This document shows positions 25,496 through 35,549 of a stretch of DNA of 64,000 nt, piece by piece. Origin of the DNA: Planctomycetales bacterium. GTDB taxonomy: Bacteria; Planctomycetota; Planctomycetia; Pirellulales; Lacipirellulaceae. The notes beneath the pieces are model-generated. The model was not told the origin of the DNA, made no database searches, and saw nothing but the letters and a program-made list of their open reading frames with translations. The stretch is taken from assembly GCA_020427155.1 (NCBI GenBank), contig JAGQOW010000008.1, forward strand, positions 1 to 64,000. The letters run 5' to 3'. Within the stretch, counting starts at the first letter, position 1. The number at the start of each line of letters is the position of its first letter. The position numbers and the translations under genes are program-made.

Positions 25496-26371
25496 TCAGA
25501 GTGTGCTGACGTCGACGGAGACCGACATCGTGTGGCTGCCGCCGCCGACGAAGACGCCCTGAATCGGGCAGACGTCGCCGTAGTCTCGACCATACGCCAC
25601 GGTGACGTGATCCTGAGTCGGCAGGACGTTGTTGGTGGGATCGAAGTCGACCCAAACCGCGTTGCCAGCGAAGACTGACAACCATGCGTGCGACGCGTCG
25701 GCGCCTACAAGCTTTTCTTTTCCAGGCGGGGGGATGGTTCGCAGGTAGCCACTCACGTAGCGGGCTGCCAACCCTAGGGAACGCAAGCAAGCAATTTGAA
25801 GATGGGCAAAATCTTGACACACCCCCGCCTTTTGCGAAAGCACCACGTCCACCGGCGTGCTGATGTCGGTTGCCCGGGAATTGTAGTGGAACTGTTCGTT
25901 TATGCGTCGCGTCAGATCGGCAGCGGCCGCCAGGATAGGGCGCCCCGGCGTGAACGATGGTTTGGCGAATTCGGCCAGCGACGTGCTGATCGGAACAAAA
26001 TCAGATGCAAAGGAAAACATACATGCATCCCGCCAAGCATCGTTGGGGGGCTTAAGCAGTCCCTGCCGGAGTTCTTCCCACGGAGGTGAGTCATCAACGT
26101 CTACAGGTGCCGACGGTTCAAAGACTTCTACCGTACTAGTGGACGTCACCGAAAGGGTCCGAAGAGCATTGAGGATGCTGAAGTATTCAACGCGGTTTCC
26201 AAAGTAATCGGCGTGCGAGTCGATCCGCAACGGATCCGGCATCACCATCAAACGATAACTGCTGCAATGCTGGCATGCAGTCGTTCGCGGGGCGAGGTGC
26301 AACTTATTCTCAAAAACCGGCACCGGCTCGCTGTACGTGTATTTGGTTGTGTGAGTGATTCGGTATTGCAT
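25496..26371 (-). CDS. Transglutaminase-like (papain-fold) protein with bacterial transglutaminase N-domain
   Basis: The product has 291 residues. The N-terminal half is the Bact_transglu_N domain (MQYRITHTTKYTYSEPV, LAPRTT). The C-terminal half is a transglutaminase core with Cys in KAGVCQDFAH, His in DASHAWLSVF and Asp in WVDFDPTNN, so the catalytic triad is complete. It has no signal peptide. Such proteins are likely proteases or amide-transferring enzymes rather than true protein cross-linkers. It is the last gene of the five-gene minus-strand operon, 13 bases after the ATP-grasp/alpha-E fusion, and probably processes peptides made by the ligases upstream. Confidence 0.93.
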   Translation of the reverse strand: MQYRITHTTKYTYSEPVPVFENKLHLAPRTTACQHCSSYRLMVMPDPLRIDSHADYFGNRVEYFSILNALRTLSVTSTSTVEVFEPSAPVDVDDSPPWEELRQGLLKPPNDAWRDACMFSFASDFVPISTSLAEFAKPSFTPGRPILAAAADLTRRINEQFHYNSRATDISTPVDVVLSQKAGVCQDFAHLQIACLRSLGLAARYVSGYLRTIPPPGKEKLVGADASHAWLSVFAGNAVWVDFDPTNNVLPTQDHVTVAYGRDYGDVCPIQGVFVGGGSHTMSVSVDVSTL

Positions 26372-26384
26372 CGATTACAGTTTT

Positions 26385-28985
26385 TTAGGGAAGCACGGGT
26401 TTGGGCGCCCAGGTCCGCGTCGAAGAGGTGTGGACCAGATAGCGGTTCGCGAGTTCGTGAGATAGTGCGGGCAACTTGCGTTCCAGTCCTGCCAATAGCG
26501 ACTCTAGCTGATGCTGATCGTCTGAACCGTGCGGCTCGCAGAAGTGTTGAATCTCTAACATTCGTACGGAGTGGACCATCGACAGGATGAGCTTCTCGTG
26601 CTTCGCCAGCGTCACCTCCTTGTGGTGTCGAGGCAAACTTTCCGCATGCTGCCGGAGGGTGACGAGCTGAAAGGCAATACTGCGGGGGTTGGTTTCGTCG
26701 GTAATCAGCAGATCGAGTACTGCGGCGAGTTGGAGATTCAACAGATATCGCGAGCGATAAGTCATCACGCTGTCGGCAATTTCCAGCACTGCTTCCAAAA
26801 GATAGCCGGTGACGGCATGCTTGCCAACGAAACAACTTCGGAGCAGAGCGGTCATCTGATGTGCTCGTTCGAGCCGCCGACCGAAGTCCAGGAAACGGAA
26901 GACATGCGAACGCGTCATGCTTTCCATCACGAATCCTTCCATTGCTGCGAGATCAATGATCAAGCCGTTGACAAAGTTCAGCACGTCGGTCATGTCCAAC
27001 GAGTTGCTGGCGACCTGCATCGAGCGAAACCTCTGGTCGATGCGAACCAGCGTACGCCAGGAGTCAACTGACAGACGGTCGCGCACAACCGAGGCAACTC
27101 GACTGAGTTCTTCTAACACCGAACGGAGCGAACTGGGTTGGTGCTCGTCGAAAATCAGTTGGGGCATTGCCGACTCGATGTCCGGCAGGCCCCCTTTCAT
27201 GTTTTCCAGTGCATAGCCAGGATCAATTTGGCCTTGGCTTGCCAGCGCGCGTAAGAGTGGGGCCAACCTCGCCTGGCGGCTTTCCGGCGTTTCGCTGGTC
27301 GCCTGGAGAATGAAAGTTCGCAAGAGACGGGCCGCAGCGTCGGCTCGTTCGATCTGCCTCCCCAACCAGAAGATGTTGTCTGCCACACGACTGGGAAGAT
27401 CGGATCCTACTCGGCGAAGCTCAATGGCCGATTCGCTTTGCGTGAGCAGCGAAACATATTCAACGGGTTGGTCTCCCACAATCCACGTGTCTTTACATCC
27501 TCGTCCGAAAGGAGCACAGGAATCGCTCTTGACTGCGCTGTCGGTAGTTGTCGTACGAGTGAGTCCGCCCTCCATCACTTTGAAGCTACTCCTGTGGGCC
27601 ACAGAAAATGCACGAACTTCCAAACGCGCAGATACGAGTTGGTTGCCCTTCCAAAGTGGCGCAACCGACGATGCCAGTCGTTCTTGAGCGACAAATCGAT
27701 TGGGATCGCTCCGAATGAGGGCTTCCAACTTGTGCGGAGGAACTTGAGCAATGTCTTGCTCCGGCTGCATCTTCTGCCCGCGGTGTCGATAGGCTTCAGT
27801 GATCGTCAGTCGATCGAGTCGAGAAACGACGTACTCCAATGAATTTGGCTCTCCGCACCACCAGGTTGCGATGCCAGGCATCGCCAGATCCTGCTGTAGG
27901 AAGAACCGGCAGAGCCGCGGCATGAAGGCCATGAATATGGGTGATTCTACCAGGCCACTGCCCAGGGGGTTGGTAAGCGCTACCGATCCCGAACGCACCG
28001 CCTGCAACAACCCGGCGACACCGGCGGAACTATCCGCACTGAATTCCAATGGATCGCAATCTTCGCTGTTGGGGCGTCGCAGAATAACGTCGATCGGCAG
28101 CAGACCGTCAAGCGTCTTCAAGTACACTCGACCGTCTCGGAAAGCAAGGTCGGCGCCCTCCACCAATGTGTGGCCGAGATAGCGGGCAAGGTAGGCGTCT
28201 TCAAAATAGCATTCCTGTTGCGGGCCGCGGCTCAGAATGACCGCGCGGGTAACGCCGCTGTGCAAACCCGCCAATTCCTGCAGTGTTTCTTCAAACGCTA
28301 TAAAGAACGGCGCCAGCCGCCTCACATTGCACTTGCGGTAGATCTCAGGCAGCATCCGAGATATGACGATGCGATTCTCCAGAGCAAAGCCAATTCCCGA
28401 AGGTGCTTCACTGCGGTCGGCCAATACCCACCACTTGCCGTCCGGAGCCCGCGCCAGGTCGGCGGCGTAGTAGTGAAGCGGTAACGCTGAGTCCGGCTTC
28501 AGCCCATGATACGCCAGCTGAAAACCTGGATGGGCGTACAATACCGCCGGCGGTATCACCGCTTCCTTGAGCAACCGCTGCGGGCCGTAGAGATCGGACA
28601 GCACCAGTTGTAACAGTTCCGCTCTCTGGACGATGGCGGCCGAAACTTCGCGCCACTCCGTCTCATGGATCAACAGCGGCAGGGCGTCCAATTCCCACGG
28701 TCTGGCGTTTGCGTCGGGGTCGCCGTAGGGGCTATAGGTGATACCGTTCTCGCGGATCAGTCGTTGTGAATGGCGCCACCGGCGCTCGAATTCACCCTTC
28801 TGGAGTCGCTCGATCATGGGAATGAAACGATCCCAGAGCGGACGAACGCGACCGTCAGGAGTCAACAGTTCGTTGAATCCAGTGCGAACCGACTGGTATC
28901 CGGAAAGAAAGCCCGGCGAGGGGCCGACAGGCAAGGGGGCACTCCCTGCGGACGATTGCTGGCTTGTTTGTTGCTGGTCCTGCAT
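26385..28985 (-). CDS. Circularly permuted ATP-grasp / alpha-E fusion protein
   Basis: The 866-residue product joins a circularly permuted ATP-grasp domain (DUF404/DUF407; about 60-500) to an alpha-E domain (DUF403; from SRVADNIFWLGRQIERADA near 530 to about 840). Recognisable ATP-grasp segments are ITYSPYGDPDANARPWELD, ADRSEAPSGIGFALENR and LVEGADLAFRDGRVYLK. Where the shorter paralogue at 33485 has [12 protein letters not shown], this one reads TITEAYRHRGQK, so the usual nucleotide-contacting Lys and the Gly-rich loop are missing. It may therefore be a degenerate or regulatory copy. Family members are predicted amide ligases of peptide metabolism. It starts 23 bases after the DUF2126 stop and ends 13 bases before the transglutaminase gene. 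Confidence 0.92.
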   Translation of the reverse strand: MQDQQQTSQQSSAGSAPLPVGPSPGFLSGYQSVRTGFNELLTPDGRVRPLWDRFIPMIERLQKGEFERRWRHSQRLIRENGITYSPYGDPDANARPWELDALPLLIHETEWREVSAAIVQRAELLQLVLSDLYGPQRLLKEAVIPPAVLYAHPGFQLAYHGLKPDSALPLHYYAADLARAPDGKWWVLADRSEAPSGIGFALENRIVISRMLPEIYRKCNVRRLAPFFIAFEETLQELAGLHSGVTRAVILSRGPQQECYFEDAYLARYLGHTLVEGADLAFRDGRVYLKTLDGLLPIDVILRRPNSEDCDPLEFSADSSAGVAGLLQAVRSGSVALTNPLGSGLVESPIFMAFMPRLCRFFLQQDLAMPGIATWWCGEPNSLEYVVSRLDRLTITEAYRHRGQKMQPEQDIAQVPPHKLEALIRSDPNRFVAQERLASSVAPLWKGNQLVSARLEVRAFSVAHRSSFKVMEGGLTRTTTTDSAVKSDSCAPFGRGCKDTWIVGDQPVEYVSLLTQSESAIELRRVGSDLPSRVADNIFWLGRQIERADAAARLLRTFILQATSETPESRQARLAPLLRALASQGQIDPGYALENMKGGLPDIESAMPQLIFDEHQPSSLRSVLEELSRVASVVRDRLSVDSWRTLVRIDQRFRSMQVASNSLDMTDVLNFVNGLIIDLAAMEGFVMESMTRSHVFRFLDFGRRLERAHQMTALLRSCFVGKHAVTGYLLEAVLEIADSVMTYRSRYLLNLQLAAVLDLLITDETNPRSIAFQLVTLRQHAESLPRHHKEVTLAKHEKLILSMVHSVRMLEIQHFCEPHGSDDQHQLESLLAGLERKLPALSHELANRYLVHTSSTRTWAPKPVLP

Positions 28986-29008
28986 GTTTGTGAATCACCT
29001 GTGGCCAT

Positions 29009-31723
29009 TCAGTTGCGGTTGCGTCGCAGATCCAGCGTCAAGGGAAATTCTGGATTGGTCTCCGGTGTGGGCAGTGTAACCTGTCCAGGCGTATGCCCAA
29101 AGGCGAAGAAACGTGTCGCACGTCGACTTTCGGCTTCGAGAGCGTTGACGGGGAAAGTCGTCGGATTCAGTCCGCCGGGATGGCCCACGTGGTATTGGCA
29201 ACCGCCATCGGAGCGCCGGAACCACTGGTCGACTAGATCGAACACTAGTGGACCGTCCACGGGTATCGTGGGATGCAGACAACTGGGCGGCTGCCAGGCC
29301 CGATAGCGGACGCCGGCCACAAATTCGCCTTCCACGCCTGTCGGATGAAGCGGTACCCGACGACCATTGCATGTAAGAATGTGCCTGGGGTCGGTCATTC
29401 CCGATACTTTCACCTGCAGACGCTCCACCGACGAATCGACGTAACGCGCCGTGTAGCCTGCTCCCTGCTCCTCGCCAAGTACGTACCACGGTTCGATGGC
29501 GCGACGCAACTCGATAAATACGCCACGATGGGTGCAGCTGCCGATTCTCGGGAACCGGAATTCGTAGTGGGAGTCGAACCACTCCTGCTCCAACTCAAAA
29601 CCCGCGCTGCGCATCTCCTCGATCACTTCCCCGAAATCCTGCCAGATAAAGTGCGGCAACATCCAACGGTCGTGGATCGTCGTATTCCAGGTCACCAGTT
29701 TTTCTGTGTACGGCTGGTCCCAGAATCTCGCGGTCAGCGCCCGCAGTAAGAGTTGTTGAGTGAGGCTCATGCGCGCATGCGGCGGCATCTCAAAAGCGCG
29801 AAACTCGACCAGCCCCAGTCTGCCCGCAGAGGAATCGGGCGAAAACAACTTGTCGATGCAGAACTCGGCCCGATGGGTATTGCCGGTTCCATCGGCAAGC
29901 AGGTGGCGGAATACCCGGTCGACGAGCCAGGCGGGAACTTCATTACCGCGCTGAATCTGCTCGAACGCAATTTTCAATTCGTACAGCGAGTCGGACCGCG
30001 CCTCGTCGACGCGGGGAGCCTGGCTGGTAGGACCGATGAATTTGCCGGATAGCAGGTAAGAAAGCGACGGGCGGTTCTGCCAGTAGCCGAGAAAACTCTT
30101 CAGCAGATCGGGCCGGCGTAGCCAGGGACTGTCAGCGGGCGTGGGACCGCCCATCACTACGTGATTGCCTCCACCGGTACCGGTGTGAGAACCGTCCTGG
30201 TCGAATTTCTCAGTGCAGAGTCGAGTCTGGTGGGCATCTTCGTAGACCCCCGTTGTTAGGTTCACCAATTCGTCCCAACTGTGAGCCGGGTGAACGTTTA
30301 CTTCCAATACGCCGGGGTCGGGCGTTACCTTGATGTGTTCCAAGCGGCTGTCTTTCGGAGGCAGGTAGCCTTCGACGATCACCGGGAGTCCCGTCGAATC
30401 GGCGGTGGCCTCGACAGCGGCAATCAAGTCGACGTAGGTCTCCGTGCGGTCGATTGGCGGGATGAATACGTGAAGCCGGCCCTGCCGCGGTTCGACGCAG
30501 AGTGCCGTTCGAATGACATTCGACGGGTCATCGCACTGCGTGTCGACCTTGTAGAGCTGAGAGGACTCGGACGTCGTCTCGGGACTTAGCTCTTCCGTCT
30601 CATATCCTTTGTCGTCCCCCCCGAGGCTGTACCCGCTACTACCATTGACTCCTGCTGCAGCTACCTGCTTTACGATCCGCGATTCGTCGATGCAAGAATG
30701 TCCATTCCCGTAGGTTGCAGCGAATAGTCGCCGTCGCAAACGCTCGTGTTCCGGCAACTCCATCTCCGCAATCATTGGGTCTGCCTCGAAGAAGTGTCTT
30801 GGATACGCTTCCTTTCCCTCGTACAAAAGCGACTGGAGAGGCAGGCGAAAACCCATTGGTGAATCGCCCGGAATGAGGAACAACTCATCCGATCGCACGG
30901 CCCAGAGCCCGCTTTCCCAATGTGGACACGGCTCCCACCAGCGATACTGCAGGGGAAGAATCATGCCGACGGGGCTCGTGATTCCTTGCTCGAATACGCG
31001 AGCGATTCGGGATCGCTCCTCTTCGTCTTCCAGCTTGGGATCGCGTACATTCACGTTGGCCGGGAGGCGACGCTCCTTCCAGGTGTAGTAGATCACGTCT
31101 TCATAGCATTCGACAGTGTGATCGGGATTCACTCCGAGCACTTCGGCAAGTCTTGCGGCAAACAGCCCCGCCTCGCCGACTCCGAATCCGTAGTCTTTGT
31201 CCTGTTCCGCAAACAGATCCGGGTTGTTCCAAAGGGGCTGCCCGTCTTTCCGCCAGTAGCAGTGCATGGCCCAGCGGGGAAGTGACTCGCCCGGGTACCA
31301 CTTCCCTTGTCCGTAGTGTAGGAGCCCTTGGGGGGCGAATCGGTTTCGCAATCGCAGTAGGAGCCTATCCGCCAGGCGGCGTTTGTTAGGCCCCACGGCG
31401 GCGGTGTGCCACTCGTCGTCCTCCTTGTCGTCGATCGAGACAAAAGTCGGTTCGCCGCCCATCGTCAAGCGAACGTCCGAGGCTTTCAGTTTTTCGTCGA
31501 TCTCGTGGCCCAGTGCTTCAATCCGAGCCCACTGCTCCTCGGTGTACGGTTTCGTGACACGTGGGTCTTCGTGAATGCGATCGACCGACATCTCGAAGCC
31601 AAACTCCACTTCGCACTCCTCATGGGAGCCGGTAATCGGAGCCGCCGAGATCGGCATGGGCGTGCAAGCCAAGGGGATGTGCCCTTCGCCGGCCAGCAGG
31701 CCAGAGGTGGGATCGAGTCCCAC
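29009..31723 (-). CDS. DUF2126 protein, downstream fragment of a frameshifted transglutaminase-DUF2126 gene
   Basis: The 904-residue frame opens with GTG in [17 protein letters not shown], which in relatives is the interior of a ~1100-residue protein just after the transglutaminase core. DUF2126 signatures follow: [63 protein letters not shown] and [10 protein letters not shown]. The DUF2126 region is undamaged for its full length, so if the frameshift is real it occurred recently or is bypassed. DUF2126 resembles ATP-dependent carboxylate-amine (glutamine synthetase-like) ligases in older predictions, and it is regularly encoded beside alpha-E and ATP-grasp genes. On its own this frame lacks a natural start and ribosome binding site. 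It should be read together with the entry at 31620. Confidence 0.85.
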   Translation of the reverse strand: MGLDPTSGLLAGEGHIPLACTPMPISAAPITGSHEECEVEFGFEMSVDRIHEDPRVTKPYTEEQWARIEALGHEIDEKLKASDVRLTMGGEPTFVSIDDKEDDEWHTAAVGPNKRRLADRLLLRLRNRFAPQGLLHYGQGKWYPGESLPRWAMHCYWRKDGQPLWNNPDLFAEQDKDYGFGVGEAGLFAARLAEVLGVNPDHTVECYEDVIYYTWKERRLPANVNVRDPKLEDEEERSRIARVFEQGITSPVGMILPLQYRWWEPCPHWESGLWAVRSDELFLIPGDSPMGFRLPLQSLLYEGKEAYPRHFFEADPMIAEMELPEHERLRRRLFAATYGNGHSCIDESRIVKQVAAAGVNGSSGYSLGGDDKGYETEELSPETTSESSQLYKVDTQCDDPSNVIRTALCVEPRQGRLHVFIPPIDRTETYVDLIAAVEATADSTGLPVIVEGYLPPKDSRLEHIKVTPDPGVLEVNVHPAHSWDELVNLTTGVYEDAHQTRLCTEKFDQDGSHTGTGGGNHVVMGGPTPADSPWLRRPDLLKSFLGYWQNRPSLSYLLSGKFIGPTSQAPRVDEARSDSLYELKIAFEQIQRGNEVPAWLVDRVFRHLLADGTGNTHRAEFCIDKLFSPDSSAGRLGLVEFRAFEMPPHARMSLTQQLLLRALTARFWDQPYTEKLVTWNTTIHDRWMLPHFIWQDFGEVIEEMRSAGFELEQEWFDSHYEFRFPRIGSCTHRGVFIELRRAIEPWYVLGEEQGAGYTARYVDSSVERLQVKVSGMTDPRHILTCNGRRVPLHPTGVEGEFVAGVRYRAWQPPSCLHPTIPVDGPLVFDLVDQWFRRSDGGCQYHVGHPGGLNPTTFPVNALEAESRRATRFFAFGHTPGQVTLPTPETNPEFPLTLDLRRNRN

Positions 31724-32447
31724 CCATCCCGCCCCGGGCAGAAAAAACCTCGGTCCAGGCGTGCAGATCGGTAAAGTCAGCCGACGGCCCTTCCGGCCCT
31801 TCCAGCGGCTTGACGTCGGCCACGAGTTGAATCAAGTATCCGGACACGAATCTCGCTGCGAAGCCCAAGTTGCGGAGCACCTGCGTCATTAGCCAGGCGG
31901 AATCCCGGCACGATCCGCTGCCCAGGGTAAGTGTTTCTTCGGGAGTCTGAACTCCCGGCTCCATTCGCACTAAGTAATCGATCTGCTGCTGGAGCTGCTG
32001 GTTAAGGTCGACCAGGAAATCGATCGTCTTGCGAGGCGTGCGATCTACGGCACCGAGGAGTTGATGCAACTTCGCTCCCGTCGGTTCGAGAGCGAAGTAG
32101 GGCTTTAGGTCGTGAGCCAGTTCGTCGGCATAGGTAAATGGGTAGGATTCTGCCTGAGGTTCCAGAAAGAAGTCGAAGGGGTTGATGGACGCTAGCTCCG
32201 CAATTAAGTCTATCGTAACCGATAGGCGGTCCACCTTTTCGGGAAAGACACAGCGTGCCAGATAGTTGCCATGCGGATCCTGCTGCCAGTTCAGAAAATG
32301 CCCGTCGGGCTGCACTGAGAGTGAATACGCCAAGACGGGAGTTCGCGCGTGGACTGCAGGGCGAAGACGAATCACCTGCGGGCCCAGCTCGATGGGCCGG
32401 TCGTACTGGTAGTTCGTCTTATGATGTAACGCAACGCGGATACTCAT
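31620..32447 (-). CDS. Transglutaminase-like fragment, upstream part of the frameshifted transglutaminase-DUF2126 gene
   Basis: From the ATG at 32447 ([19 protein letters not shown]) the frame has 275 residues; 43 codons upstream of it are open but non-homologous. It has the bacterial transglutaminase N-domain and the core with Cys in [12 protein letters not shown] and His in DLHAWTEVF. Directly after HAWTEVF the frame leaves the family pattern. Removing one T from the T6 run (minus strand; 31742-31747) restores [14 protein letters not shown], including the triad Asp, and joins this frame to the DUF2126 frame as one gene of about 1145 codons (29009-32447), the normal family length. The last ~40 residues of this frame are therefore not native. 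Sequencing error, mutation or recoding are all possible. Confidence 0.85.
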   Translation of the reverse strand: MSIRVALHHKTNYQYDRPIELGPQVIRLRPAVHARTPVLAYSLSVQPDGHFLNWQQDPHGNYLARCVFPEKVDRLSVTIDLIAELASINPFDFFLEPQAESYPFTYADELAHDLKPYFALEPTGAKLHQLLGAVDRTPRKTIDFLVDLNQQLQQQIDYLVRMEPGVQTPEETLTLGSGSCRDSAWLMTQVLRNLGFAARFVSGYLIQLVADVKPLEGPEGPSADFTDLHAWTEVFSARGGMGGTRSHLWPAGRRRAHPLGLHAHADLGGSDYRLP

Positions 32448-32484
32448 TCGGATACTTGCTGCAAAAAGGAACTGGAGGGGAGAA

Positions 32485-33474
32485 TCACGCCTCCTGCTGC
32501 ACGGGGGCAGTTGTTGCGTCCGTGCTCCCCTGGGGCAGGGTAAAGAAATCTTCGTGGATCGCGTTCCCGATCTCATTCAACCGCGTTTGGAACGCGTCGA
32601 TGTACTCGTGCATCCCTTGGCGAATGATGTCGTCGATGCTCGTATAGTCCAGTTCGGTACGCAGGCGACCCAAATGTTGCTCAGATCGACAACTAAAGGT
32701 GCCCCCATGGCTTCCCGTAATCTGCATCATGGAATCTTGTGCTTTCATGAGGCAGAATCTCATCGAGCGAGGGAAGTGCCGGTCCAGGATCAGAAAATTT
32801 GCCACTTGGTTGGGGGTGATCCTCCCGTGCTCTCGCCGGTACATCGCCAGGGCACTTGCCGAGCGAAGTAGTGCCGACCACCGCACGACGTCCAAAGTCG
32901 TGCCCACATCATCCGCCGATGGGAGTAACAGAAAGTACTGAACGTCGACAATGCGCGAGGTCTTATCAGCCCGCTCCATCAGGCGTCCCATGCGTTTGAA
33001 GTGCCACGGTTCGCCGTGCGACATCGTTGCATCGGTTATCCCCAACAACGTATGGCTGGCCCGCTTCACCGCATCGCAGAAGTCATTCGGTTCCGCCAGA
33101 CTGAGTCCCTGCCTGGCCGCGCGGTTGACCAAGAGATAGAACTCGTTGATTTGCTGCCACATCAGGGCGGTAATCGTCTCCCGAATACGCCGGGCGTTCT
33201 CTCTCGCAAACGAGATACACGAGAGGATGGAATTCGGGTTGCGCTGGTCAAAAGTCAGGAACTGAAGAACATTCTCGCGACTGGCATCCTGGTAGTGCTC
33301 AACAAAAAGCTCATCATCTCCCGTGATGGACACCAAAGGCGCCCATTGCTCGGCAATAGTGGTTCCTTCGCCAAGGGTCAAATTGTGATTGACGTCGATA
33401 AAGCGAGCCACGTTTTCGGCCCGTTCTACGTATCTTGCCATCCAGTAGACAGAGTCCGCCACCCTGCTGAGCAT
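32485..33474 (-). CDS. Alpha-E domain protein (DUF403)
   Basis: The product has 329 residues from the ATG at 33474, where the canonical opening [20 protein letters not shown] begins after a GAGGACGAG ribosome binding site; an earlier in-frame start at 33510 would overlap the preceding gene. It is all-helical, with the conserved [21 protein letters not shown] and [13 protein letters not shown] segments. Alpha-E proteins always occur with circularly permuted ATP-grasp and transglutaminase genes and are thought to be partners or substrates-handling units of a peptide-ligating system; the activity is unproven. It starts 10 bases after the ATP-grasp gene stop and is followed by the transglutaminase gene 37 bases later. 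Confidence 0.95.
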   Translation of the reverse strand: MLSRVADSVYWMARYVERAENVARFIDVNHNLTLGEGTTIAEQWAPLVSITGDDELFVEHYQDASRENVLQFLTFDQRNPNSILSCISFARENARRIRETITALMWQQINEFYLLVNRAARQGLSLAEPNDFCDAVKRASHTLLGITDATMSHGEPWHFKRMGRLMERADKTSRIVDVQYFLLLPSADDVGTTLDVVRWSALLRSASALAMYRREHGRITPNQVANFLILDRHFPRSMRFCLMKAQDSMMQITGSHGGTFSCRSEQHLGRLRTELDYTSIDDIIRQGMHEYIDAFQTRLNEIGNAIHEDFFTLPQGSTDATTAPVQQEA

Positions 33475-33484
33475 TGTCTCGTCC

Positions 33485-34945
33485 TCAATTCGAATGGCAA
33501 CAGGGGTCAAGGGGGGCGCCGCGATGGTGTTTGAGTACCCAGGTGTCCTTACTGCCGCCGCCTTGTGACGAATTGACCACCATCGAGCCTTCGTTCAAGG
33601 CCACCCGCGTCAATCCGCCCGGCATGACGTAGATCTCTTTTCCACAGAGCACAAACGGACGAAGGTCGACGTGCCTCGGCTGCAGGCTGTCGTCAATGAG
33701 CGTGGGAACCGTCGAAAGCCGCAGCATTGGCTGGGCTATGTAGTTTCGCGGATTGGAACAGATCAAGCCGACATAAGCGTCGCGCTCTTCCTGGGTTGCC
33801 TGCGGCCCCATCAGAATGCCGTAACCGCCGGATTCGTTGGTCGGCTTGACCACCAGCTCGTGCAGGTGAGAAAGCACGTATTCGCACTGTTTCTCATCCG
33901 AACAGAGATACGTAGGTACGTTGTCGAGTATGGCCTCTTCGTTCAGGTAATACTTGATAATCTGAGGCACGTAGGCGTACACGGCCTTGTCGTCCGCGAT
34001 TCCCGTGCCGGGCGCGTTCGCCAATGCGACGTTACCCAATCGATAGGCTTCCATCAGGCCCTTTACGCCCAGGCACGAATCCTCCCGGAAGCAGGCCGGA
34101 TCGAGAAAGTCGTCGTCGATACGACGATAGATCACGTCGACCCGTTTCAGTCCGTGGGTGGTCTTCATGTACACGAAGCCAGATTCGACGACCAAGTCGC
34201 TTCCCTGGACCAACTCCACGCCCATCTGTTGAGCGAGGAAAGTGTGCTCGAAATAGGCCGAGTTATAGATACCTGGCGTCAGCACAACGGCCGTTGCGCT
34301 ATCCGTGTTTGCCGGTGCGCAATCCAACAGCGTTTGCAGCAACTGTTCCGGGTACTCTTCGATGGGTGCAACCGATACGCCATCGAACACTTGCGCGAAG
34401 GCCCGTTTCATTAACTCGCGGTTTTCCAAAACGTAAGATACGCCCGACGGGCAGCGCAGGTTGTCTTCGAGGACGTAGATGGAACCGTCCTCATCGCGAA
34501 CCAGATCGACTCCGCTGACGTGACACCACACGCCCTCTGGCGGCGTGAAACCTTCCATCTGGCGGCGATAGGCCGAGGCAGTGCGCATCAATTCCGCCGG
34601 TACCACGCCGTCTTTGATGATCTTCTGGTCGTTGTAAACGTCGCTAATGAAAAGATTCAGTGCGTGGATCCGCTGCTTCAGTCCCTGTTCCACTCGCGAC
34701 CATTCTCGATCGTCGATGATCCTGGGGAGTAAATCAAACGGCCATACCTTCTCGGTGCCGTCTGCATGGCCGTACACATTGAATGTAATGCCCATATTGT
34801 GCAGATTCAGCTCCGCCGCCTGCTGGCGCGCGCGGAGTTCGGCATCGTCAATCAGGCTCAGTCGCTCGAAAAAATCCTTACAACTCGGACGCGGCTCACC
34901 CTCGGCGACGAACATCTCATCGTAGCCTGCCAGACAATAGTTCAT
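33485..34945 (-). CDS. Circularly permuted ATP-grasp ligase (DUF404/DUF407)
   Basis: The product has 486 residues from the ATG at 34945 ([13 protein letters not shown]), preceded by AAGG; the frame is open further upstream, but that part is not family-like. Family segments: [76 protein letters not shown], and [16 protein letters not shown], which carries the nucleotide-binding Lys and Gly-rich loop. These residues are intact, so this is the probable active ligase of the operon, forming an amide bond with ATP. It is the first gene of the minus-strand operon; a promoter should lie above 34945. Confidence 0.95.
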   Translation of the reverse strand: MNYCLAGYDEMFVAEGEPRPSCKDFFERLSLIDDAELRARQQAAELNLHNMGITFNVYGHADGTEKVWPFDLLPRIIDDREWSRVEQGLKQRIHALNLFISDVYNDQKIIKDGVVPAELMRTASAYRRQMEGFTPPEGVWCHVSGVDLVRDEDGSIYVLEDNLRCPSGVSYVLENRELMKRAFAQVFDGVSVAPIEEYPEQLLQTLLDCAPANTDSATAVVLTPGIYNSAYFEHTFLAQQMGVELVQGSDLVVESGFVYMKTTHGLKRVDVIYRRIDDDFLDPACFREDSCLGVKGLMEAYRLGNVALANAPGTGIADDKAVYAYVPQIIKYYLNEEAILDNVPTYLCSDEKQCEYVLSHLHELVVKPTNESGGYGILMGPQATQEERDAYVGLICSNPRNYIAQPMLRLSTVPTLIDDSLQPRHVDLRPFVLCGKEIYVMPGGLTRVALNEGSMVVNSSQGGGSKDTWVLKHHRGAPLDPCCHSN

Positions 34946-35549
34946 TGTTATACCTTGTTCTTTGCAATGGCCAACAAGCCTGAGGCACCAGCCCCACTCT
35001 TGCTTGCCCACTTTTCGCGCAGCCACGGCCACTTATTACAGCAGCCGGGACGTCGGTTGCAGGGTTTTCTCTGACAAAATGTGTAATTGAGGACTAGCGG
35101 GACTGAATCGCAACAACCATGCCAATGAGCGAATCCACTGCGAATCGTGGGACTCGGTGACCGCAGGCACATCGACCATGGACTGGGAACTAAACTCCAT
35201 CAATGTGGTGGACTACATCCATTGTTCACCGAGATTGAATGCCAAAGACGCAGAATCATTCGCAAATGGAAAAGTGAATGAGCGATAGAGATCCAAGGGT
35301 AGCGCCCGTCAAGTTGCGTACGTTCGGTATTGGGTTTGCCCTTGGCTGGCAGTAGTCGGCCCGCCGGCGTACTTCGGGGTAGCGCCGGTGCCCTGCTCAC
35401 GGAGAGCTGCCGAAGTGGGCATGTGAGGTGGCGACCCTGGGATTCCCACCCCAGCGGAGCGGTGTGGGTTTGCCGCCTGGCTCACAACATGATGATCTTC
35501 CGGTGCAGATAGGTTTACTACTGAGCAGTGCTGACCCGTTTTCTGACCC
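34946..35549. other. Intergenic region upstream of the ATP-grasp operon
   Basis: About 600 bases between two minus-strand genes. It should hold the operon promoter. Around 35410-35475 there are short G/C-rich fragments (GTGGGCATG, GGGATTCCCACCCC, GGTGTGGG) of the type scattered between planctomycete genes. No coding frame is convincing. Confidence 0.5.

Noticed and set aside
25257-25820. 187-residue minus-strand open frame near the end of the transglutaminase gene
   Set aside because: It overlaps the transglutaminase gene in another frame and is Arg-rich without any family feature.
29009-32447. Transglutaminase and DUF2126 as two genuine separate genes
   Set aside because: The two frames join exactly at a six-T run, the first loses its Asp, and the second has no natural start or ribosome binding site. 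A single frameshifted gene explains this better, although separate translation cannot be excluded.
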